From positions 14,318,836 to 14,382,835 of the forward strand of contig NC_088805.1 of the NCBI RefSeq assembly GCF_011386835.1: a stretch of DNA of 64,000 nucleotides. The letters run 5' to 3'. The notes beneath the pieces were generated by a model. The model saw nothing but the letters and a program-made list of their open reading frames with translations, was not told where the DNA came from and did no database searches. This DNA comes from Chrysemys picta bellii (lineage: Eukaryota; Chordata; Testudines; Emydidae). The translations under genes were made by a program, and so were the position numbers. The stretch's first letter is position 1. Each line of letters starts with the position of its first letter. Below, piece by piece: positions 57,199 through 64,000 of this stretch.

Positions 57199-57669
57199 AT
57201 GGCCCAGCCCACGCTGCCTCTCTGTCTCCTGGGGCTTTTCCTGACAGGTAACGGCTACAGCAGATTGACGTCTGACCACGCCTGGAAACCGAGGTCAGCC
57301 GAAAACGTGGCAGTAATAGCGGTGCTCACCCCCCTGCTCTTTGCTTTCTGCAGGTTGCTACGCTCAGGTGACTCAGCCGCCCTCCGAGTTCGTGTCTCCC
57401 GGGGGGAATGTCCAGCTCCCCTGCACGCTAGAGGGCAGTTACACCGTCAGTGCCAACCGTGTCGTTTGGATACAGCAGAGGCTGGGCAGCGTCCCAAGAT
57501 ACCTGCTGTATTTTTTCACTGAATCTAACAAAGGCCTGGGCTCGGGGGTCCCCAGCCGGTTCGCTGGCTCTCGCTCTGGCTCCGACAAGATTGGCTATTT
57601 AACCATCACTGGGGCCCAGGCAGAGGACGATGCCGTCTATTACTGTGTTACGTGGACTGGGAGTGCTTG
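57199..57669 (+). CDS. Lambda V segment G (duplicate of A, apparently functional)
   Basis: Leader 57199-57247 (MAQPTLPLCLLGLFLT), V exon 57354-57669. Same framework as segment A with a few changes clustered near CDR1-FR2-CDR2: VIWIQQRPG becomes VVWIQQRLG and LMYFYTES becomes LLYFFTES. No stop or frameshift. The extra CDR3 Cys (VTWTGSAC) is kept. The leader intron is almost the same base for base, showing a recent duplication. Confidence 0.9.
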
Positions 57670-57708
57670 CACAGTGCTACCGTCCTATGGGGAAGTGAGA
57701 CAAAAACC
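57670..57708 (+). promoter_or_regulatory. 23-spacer RSS of V segment G (consensus)
   Basis: CACAGTG (57670-57676), 23 bp spacer identical to segment A's, ACAAAAACC (57700-57708). Confidence 0.95.
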
Positions 57709-57893
57709 TTCTCACTCCACTGCAGCCCTGCGGCAAGGCTGCGCCTGCTCTGAGCACCAGTCTGCTTCTTACACAGGTGGCGTTGGCTCCTGCTCCCCTC
57801 ACAGCTCCTCATGCGGGAGACGCACCCTCAGCACTGAAATACCCTGTGAGCTCACGTCTGGTCACTGCTCACGGGACTCTTGGTTTCCGATAG

Positions 57894-57967
57894 TCGTCTT
57901 GTCACTCAAGAGCTGAGGCAGCAGTATTCCGTGGCAGGGTCCCCAGGAAACACTGTCCGTTCTCCTG
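57894..57967 (+). pseudogene. Lambda V relic (duplicate of 29216-29293)
   Basis: Starts after the 'ggtttccgatag' intron end and reads LVTQELRQQYSVAG then SPGNTVRS. Homology to the left copy ends at about 57967, where about 380 bp of DNA absent from the left copy begins. Confidence 0.72.
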
Positions 57968-58347
57968 AAGAGCGAAGTCCACACCCCATGTAAAAGGTGG
58001 GACCAGGAAGGGCTTGTCCACCACGCCTTCCGGGCCTCTGCGAAACGTGCGAGGGAGCCCCACAGAGCACGGACACATCACTGCCCAGTAGATGGCAGCA
58101 GAGCACAGCTACTGCAGGTCTATGGCCCTGACAGGGCTGGGGTGGATTGGAAGGGAGGCTCAGCGAAGCCCCTGATAACATGCGGCCTAAAATAGCCCCT
58201 GGTGCAGGGCACCTAGGCAACGAGGAGAGTGAGCCCCTGCCAGCCCCTTCCTGCTCCCTTCGTCCCACCACCCCTCCTGGTTCTGCATCAACCTTCCTCC
58301 AGACGGGTGCCATGGTTCCAGCGCCGTTGCATGGGGGGCACATTTAG
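57968..58347. other. About 380 bp present only in the right copy
   Basis: Between the V relic and 'ctctcaaagacacccagaat', where the left copy resumes at about 29308. Either an insertion on the right or a deletion on the left. Since the left V relic stops at the same point, a deletion in the left copy is plausible, but the extra DNA shows no V frame that I can recognise. Confidence 0.55.
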
Positions 58348-59331
58348 CTCTCAAAGACACCCAGAATCCTTTGCACTGACCGCAGCATGGCCAATGCAGT
58401 TCTAAGGACTGAGAGGGGTAGCCGGGAACAGTATTTACCTGCTGCTCTTGTCTGAGCAGAAACAGCCTCTCCCCTTTGGTGGGAGATGGGGGTGGGCAGA
58501 GACTCCACAGGTGGGGAAGAGCAGAAAACACAACTGCTAAGGCTGGGATACACTGAAGAATACTGAGAATCCTGTAGCACTAATATAGCACTTATCATCC
58601 ACACATCTGTGACATGCCCAGGGTACAGTCCAGACTACTGAGTAGCTCTGTCACCCCTGCCCTCAACCTGAGGTGCCCTGTACAATGCCTTGCTGCTGTA
58701 GCCTCCAGCCTGGATTGCTCACAAACTGCCTCCGGCATGTAGGTCACTCCCAGTTGTGTCTCTGTGCGTGCTGCAGCCAGCCAGCCACACCTTGGCTCTT
58801 ACCAGCCTGAATTATACTGCAGGGTGACCCCAACACACTCCCACTCCCTGATTTCCCCCCAGGAATGTATGTCCTGCACTGCCCAGCCCTCTCCTGGACA
58901 ATACAAGCTAATATAAAGTCCGTCATTTTATCTGATGATATGTATACATCTTATTACCTTCACTGGAGTTTCCCAAACACTTCAATTCAAACACACTAGA
59001 ATAAATACAACAATAAATACAACAGAATAAATACAAACACACTAGAATAAATACAACAAATAGCCAATCCGAGTCGTTCCAAGTTTATTAACTACAAAGA
59101 GAGAGATTTGAAGGGAGTATAAGTAATGAGGCACAAAAATGAGAAATGGTTAAAAGGAAAATAAGGATGAAACACAGTTAGTGCCTAACTCAATAACTAT
59201 ATTAAACACAAAACAAAGTTTTCTCATCTCAGGCTCTCAACAGACTCTTAGTGGCCACACTTCTCAGGCCAAGACCCCTTCCCCAGTTGAATGGCTGCTC
59301 CCTGTGTTCCTTCTGGGGCACTGAATCAATG

Positions 59332-59365
<34 letters not shown>

Positions 59366-59636
59366 GAGGGGGAGCTTTTGGGTGTCTCCCCTTTCTTTGT
59401 ATAGTCCTCTTCCCTCTTTGAGAAGCATCGCCAGCTGGGAGCATGGCAACAGGCAGACTGTGTGGACAGTAACTCCATGCTGTTTCTTTGCTAAGATGTA
59501 GATTTTTCACCCATGCCCCTTTTCCTACCAATGAAGAGCCACTGAGCAGGTAATGGCCCATTGGTCTTGTTTACACCTGGCCAAGGTGTGAGCTTGCCCT
59601 TACATAGAGTGGAATCTTCTAACTTTACATACAATG

Positions 59637-60390
59637 GGTCACAGCGTCTCCTTGTTGGACCTGCCCCAGTTAGGCAAAGGTTAGAAATGTCCAACTTGAA
59701 AATTCAAATGCAGAGAAGGGACTAACGGCAGCACAGATGGTAACTGAAATGCTGCAGAGCTGTTGCACCTTTTGTATCGCAGCAGCTTGACCCCCTTGTC
59801 TAGAATCACAGCGTATTTGAAAACCGGGAACAAAAGGAGAGGAGGAGTAAAGAGAACTGGAACGACTCGGACTGAGTCTCTCAGTGGCCAGAGCTCACAT
59901 GTGCTTATGGGTAAGAATTGTCACGTGGCACCATTGCACCATGGGAAAACCAAAAGGAATCAGAGACACGCCTTTTACAAGCCTCCCCTCAAACACATAC
60001 CCCAGTGTGGCTGAAGAGGGAGCAGGGACAGGGCAACAAAGGGGACAAACATGAAGAGATGGTTTCTCATCCAATGAGATCTGCATTGTAGTGAGAGAAA
60101 TTCTCTATAAACCCCTCACTGGTGTGTCGGCAAAAACACTTGGGCACTTCTGGACCTCTGCTACTAATTAAATACTCTTTAAATAGCTTCACACCTGCAT
60201 GAAGGTAAGAGTTAAAATTTGAACCTGTTAAAATTGTCGTGCACACAGAGGGTGGGGGGGAAGTGAAGATTCTCCTCTGTAAATCACTATAAGATGTTGT
60301 GACAGAATATACCCCTGTGTCCACTAATGTATAATCTTTGTAAAATCTGCTGGTCATTATTGTCCTGGTAAAATATGTGTGGCCACAGAG
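59637..60390 (-). repeat. Small inverted piece of the duplication
   Basis: Reverse complement of about 30510-31298. The left edge switches at 'tacatacaatg' (30510 and 59636) and the right edge joins the counterpart of 38880. So the right copy has a flipped 0.75-kb piece next to the point where about 7.5 kb was lost. Confidence 0.82.
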
Positions 60391-61234
60391 GTGCTAGCAG
60401 AGAATGTGGTTAACACGGCCCTTGGATGGAGAAGGGGGGTGAAGAGACTGAAAGGGGGAACGGGGCCCTTATGGAGAACGTACCGTCTTTTCTAATGAGG
60501 AGGAGAAAGCTTGAGGGCCTCTGCGGATTCCAGCAGGGGCAGTATGACGAGGGTGGAGAGGATCTCTCAGCTAGGCTGGGCCAAGCCATGTACGGCTTGT
60601 TAGGTCAAAACCAACAGCTTAGACTCTGCTCAGAAACCAATGGGCAGCCAGCGCAGAGTCTGGTTTAAAGGTTTTGTAAATGGATAGAGAATGGGGGTTG
60701 GTTCTGTCCGGGGGGTCATTCTGTGGAAGGAGCGGGTCTCCAGGAGGGGCTGGAGTGAGGCGAGTGGATGGCTTGGCAGCCCAGAATTGCCAGGGCATTC
60801 CCTGCATAGGGGGAACTTGGAAGGCAACACAGAGACGGTTGTGAGAGGAGTGGATAGAGGGGTCACCAAGGCCGGTACCACTGGCAGAATCGAGCTGCTG
60901 GGACTAGGGCAGATATTGAGGCTGTGAGAAGTTCTGTAGGGCTTTGTGGGCAAGAACATGCAGATTACACTTGAAGAAGCAGAGAAGAGGGATACCAAGA
61001 GGGAGGTAGTGTCAGGATGGGAGGCAGGGAGATGACTTTAGTTTCAGGGTTTTGTGTGGATTGGATGGGGCAATGAGGGAGAGTTGGAGACTGACTCCTA
61101 CCTGGAGACCCTGACAATCTCAGCGGGGTAATTGGACTTTTTTATAAGTCCTTTGAGAATTGCTTCAACTTATGGAGTCTCTGCGTTTCTCCCATGGGCT
61201 GTGGTGCATTTATAAGCCAGTGAGCAGGGAGCTG

Positions 61235-61242
61235 ATTTGCAT
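61235..61242 (+). promoter_or_regulatory. Octamer ATTTGCAT, promoter of V segment H
   Basis: Perfect octamer 110 bp before the ATG. Same flanks as in segment E. Confidence 0.82.
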
Positions 61243-61344
61243 GGAGGGGCCGTTTTTGAGCTCTGGGGGTTTAAGAGGGAATTGGAGGGTTCCAGCCACA
61301 GACCCGTTTCCCCCAGGAAGCCGAGCTCGTCTGGATTCCCCACC

Positions 61345-61835
61345 ATGGCCTGGGCCCCTCTGCTCCTCACGCTGCTCACGTACTGCTCGGGTAGGGTAGA
61401 AAGTTGCCCCTGATTCTCTGCTCTGAGATGCTGGCAGCGGCTCAGCCCCTCTCACAGGTTTCACACAGGCAGAGACACATTTCAGTTCTTTTCTATCTCG
61501 TTCTAGGTTCCAGCTCGCAGCCTGTGCTGACTCAGACGCCCTCGGTGTCCGTGTCCCCTGGAGAGAATGTGAGACTGGCCTGCACCATGCCCACAGGGTA
61601 CAGCATTGCCAGCTACAGGGTGCGATGGCTCCAGCAGAAGCCGGGCAGTGCCCCGCGGTCTGTGTACCACTATTACACTAGCAGTGACCAGGGCAGGGGC
61701 ACAGGGATCCCAGAGCGATTCACCGTCTCCCCTGACACCTCCAACAACCTCTGGAATTTAGTCATCTCTGGGGTCCAAGCAGAGGATGAGGCTGATTATT
61801 ACTGTGCTGTATGGGATGGCAGTAGTAAAACTTAT
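61345..61835 (+). CDS. Lambda V segment H (duplicate of E, apparently functional)
   Basis: Leader 61345-61390 (MAWAPLLLTLLTYCS), V exon 61507-61835. Compared with segment E, most changes are amino-acid altering and sit in or next to CDR1, FR2 and CDR2: SIGSYRVEWYQQKLG becomes SIASYRVRWLQQKPG, and FVYHYQTSS becomes SVYHYYTSS. CDR3 changes from SSYVHH to SSKTYH. No stop or frameshift. Confidence 0.9.
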
Positions 61836-61874
61836 CACAGTGATACAGTGAGATAGAGAACTGAGACCAAAACT
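61836..61874 (+). promoter_or_regulatory. 23-spacer RSS of V segment H
   Basis: CACAGTG (61836-61842), 23 bp spacer, ACCAAAACT (61866-61874), two changes from the consensus nonamer. Confidence 0.9.
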
Positions 61875-62499
61875 CTCCATCACAGCCTGTCTGCCTGTGC
61901 CCACGTGAGGGTCAGACCATGAACTCCCTAGAGACACCATCAGACAATAGAGGGAGAGACTCGCTGACAAACAGAGAGAGACACCTTTGATCATTCCTTG
62001 AGGAGTCACTGTCCCCTGCACCCAGGCACTGTCTGCCTGCCCTGCCCTGGGGCCTGCTTCACATTGATCTCCACATTGCCCCTTCTCTTGCAAACCCTGT
62101 TGAGTGAGGGGCTGGTAGATGGTGACTCAGGCTGGTTCGAAGTGCTGGGGCTATGTGAGTTGTAACTCATATACGCTTTCTGTAAAGAGCGGGGAGTGCA
62201 GTGGGGGAAGGGAATCTTTCACATGTTGCTACAATCTAGTGCACCCGCGGGTGCTATGAAATGACAGCTAAATCATCGCAAATCACCGCAAGGACCCTCA
62301 ACCCATGGAGAAGAGAATTTAAAAATGCCCCTACACCTCAGCGATCTCCTCTCATAGCCTCCCAGAAACCTGGTGCCCTGTCTATACAGCTCTCCCCGCA
62401 CTCCCCATGTTCCATGTTACAGAACTCGTTATAACTATAATCCAAGCTTCGGCAAGTAAACAAAGGACATTTTAATACTATTATTAATGAATGTCTTGT

Positions 62500-63090
62500 T
62501 ATTTTAAATAAGAGCATAAGGTCATTGAGCCCAGGATCCTGTCTTCTGACAGTGGCCAGTGCCAGATGTTTAACGGGAAATGAACAGAACAGGACAAATA
62601 TGGAGCGATCTCTCCTCTGTCATCCAGATTCAGGTTCTGGCAGTCAGAGATTTAGGGTCACACAGATCATGGGGTGGAATCCCTGTCTGTCTTAGCTAAT
62701 AGGCATTGATGGGCCTAGCCTCCATGAACTGATCTAATTTCTTGTTTGAACCCAATTATCCTTTTGGCCTTCACAACATCCCTTGGCAACCAGTTCCACA
62801 GGTTGACTGTGCGTTGTGTGAAGAAATATTTCCTTGTGTTTGTTTTAAACCTGCTGTCTATTAATTTCATTGGGTGACCCGTGGTTCTTGTGTTATGTGA
62901 AGGGGTAAATAACATTTCCTTATTCACTTTCTCCACATCATTCCTGGTTTTATTGATCTCTGTCAGATCTCCCCTTAGTCATCTCTCTTTGAAGCTGAAC
63001 AGTCCCAGTCTCCGTGCGGAAGCTGTTCCATACCCCTTGGCATTTTTTGTTGCCCTTCTCTGCATCTTGTCCAACTCTAATGTGGGGTTT
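62500..63090 (-). mobile_element. CR1 LINE relic with reverse-transcriptase C-terminus
   Basis: The minus strand encodes, at about 62715-62936, a stretch ending in [19 protein letters not shown] and then [12 protein letters not shown], matching the C-terminal pattern of CR1-type ORF2 proteins (FFTQRVVNLWNxLPxEVV). The rest is frameshifted and non-coding. Related fragment at 19327-19500. Confidence 0.85.
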
Positions 63091-63139
63091 TTCTAGCTGG
63101 AGTGAAGTAGTTATACCGACGTAAATTGGTACTTTAGAC

Positions 63140-64000
63140 CAAGCCTAAATCCAGCACGATCCATCTCATCCAGCAAACCTGCCAGCAGCAAAGGGCCCAA
63201 TATCCCCAAAGTACCGACAGCAAGAGACTGTGAGACAATAATTGCAGCCAAGGGCTCTTTCAAAATCCTGGAACTAGCTAAATATTCAAGGCAACGGGGA
63301 CGAGGGGAGAGGAGTCTTGGCCATGCCTGTGTTTGAGGTGGGTGGGGGCAGCCTCAATCCAGATCCAGCCATGAGGAATTCTGTGTAAATCCACTATATT
63401 AACGGTATGATTTGGAAGCAGAAACCCTTTGGACCTACGGAGACCTTCATTTCCTTATGACAGTTTTAACCCCCAGCTTCAAAGCCTGAGGAGGTTTCAA
63501 CATGAGCACTTCCCTGGACACCTCCACTCTCCTCTCCTCCCTGGAATGTGAGCCCCAAAGCCTTTTCCTCCCGAACGCAGATGGGATGACACTGGAGCAG
63601 AAAGAGGAATCCAGGACAGTGATTTGTATCCTGGCCTCCCTATAGGTGGCTGTAGAGCACAATACCCCAAGAGAGCTTACTGCTGGGGAGAGTGGGCTGA
63701 ACAGAGGGGGATTTGGCTGAGTCAACAAACTTGTAGGGAGAGGAAAGAACTGGGGCTAGAAGGGACAGAGGCTCGAGTGGAGCGGGGAGGCTGAGAGAGC
63801 TCAGGGATGTTGTCCTTTATGTTTCCTTCATACTGCACCTTACACTGGGATCAGCCAGTTTCCCATTTGTGTTCGCCAAGCACCTTCCTTCTCCTTCATG
63901 CAGCTGCTAACGACCCACAGGTTCAGTGAAACATTCCAGCTGTAAAACCCACCCAGCACTGTGTGTTTGTCCTGTTTCACCTTTGCTCTCTTGCACTGCC
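63140..64000. other. Intergenic DNA made of older duplicates
   Basis: 63140-63660 resembles 45850-46330, and 63677-64000 resembles 43380-43690, so the order of these two pieces is reversed relative to the left. No exon recognised. Confidence 0.55.

Larger units (their letters stand above)
47625..60390. repeat. Segmental duplication, right copy (rearranged)
   Basis: Mosaic counterpart of 20120-31298: direct 47625-48372, inverted 49465-55440, direct 55915-59636, inverted 59637-60390, then direct continuation 60386-61900 equivalent to 38880-40380. DNA at 48373-49464 and 55441-55914 has no left counterpart. Compared with the left, V segments B, C and D and about 7.5 kb around them are missing. 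Confidence 0.87.

Noticed and set aside
1..64000. Lambda J or C segments
   Set aside because: I looked for a 12-spacer RSS followed by an FGxGT motif and for a C-lambda domain and saw neither; they should lie beyond 64000.

Overview
This is vertebrate nuclear DNA: split genes with GT/AG introns, immunoglobulin V segments with recombination signal sequences (RSS), CR1-type LINE fragments, a hAT-type MITE and MIR-like SINE relics. The CR1 style and two hairpin repeats (8.8 kb, 35.6 kb) resemble repeats common in turtle genomes, so a chelonian is my best guess; this is recognition from memory, not a search. The window is the V-side (upstream) end of an immunoglobulin lambda light-chain (IGL) locus. 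No J or C segment was found.

Layout. 2-5.2 kb: four minus-strand exons of a C22orf15-like gene, a synteny anchor (human C22orf15 sits beside VPREB3 on 22q11). 9.8-17.3 kb: a complete five-exon, plus-strand single-IgV receptor with two cytoplasmic ITIM-like tyrosines. 17.4-21.6 kb: intergenic with repeats. 21.8-25.3 kb: a VPREB1-like V gene and a clear VPREB3 gene. 28.5-45.3 kb: six plus-strand lambda V segments (called A to F here), each with a split leader and at least a recognisable 23-bp-spacer RSS; A, D and E look intact, C is doubtful, B and F are pseudogenes. 47.6-62 kb: a second, rearranged copy of the 20-40 kb region, containing inverted copies of VPREB3 and the VPREB1-like gene, then V segments G (copy of A) and H (copy of E). 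62-64 kb: a CR1 relic and older duplicated intergenic DNA.

The right-hand copy reads as a direct duplicate of the left in which about 7 kb (48.37-55.91 kb) was flipped. It also carries a smaller flipped piece (59.64-60.39 kb) and lacks the stretch that holds V segments B, C and D. One edge of the large inversion carries a 25-bp sequence at both ends; when the inversion is undone, it becomes the terminal inverted repeat of an inserted element with a CCTG target duplication.

Function. The V segments would rearrange to J-C downstream of this window to encode lambda chains. Octamer motifs (ATTTGCAT) about 95-175 bp before each start indicate B-cell promoters. VPREB3 is a non-rearranging V-like chaperone of early B cells. 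The two VPREB1-like copies carry different single lesions (a lost splice acceptor on the left, a lost conserved Cys on the right). The most notable results are the doubled, inverted surrogate-light-chain block and the ITIM receptor at the edge of the locus.
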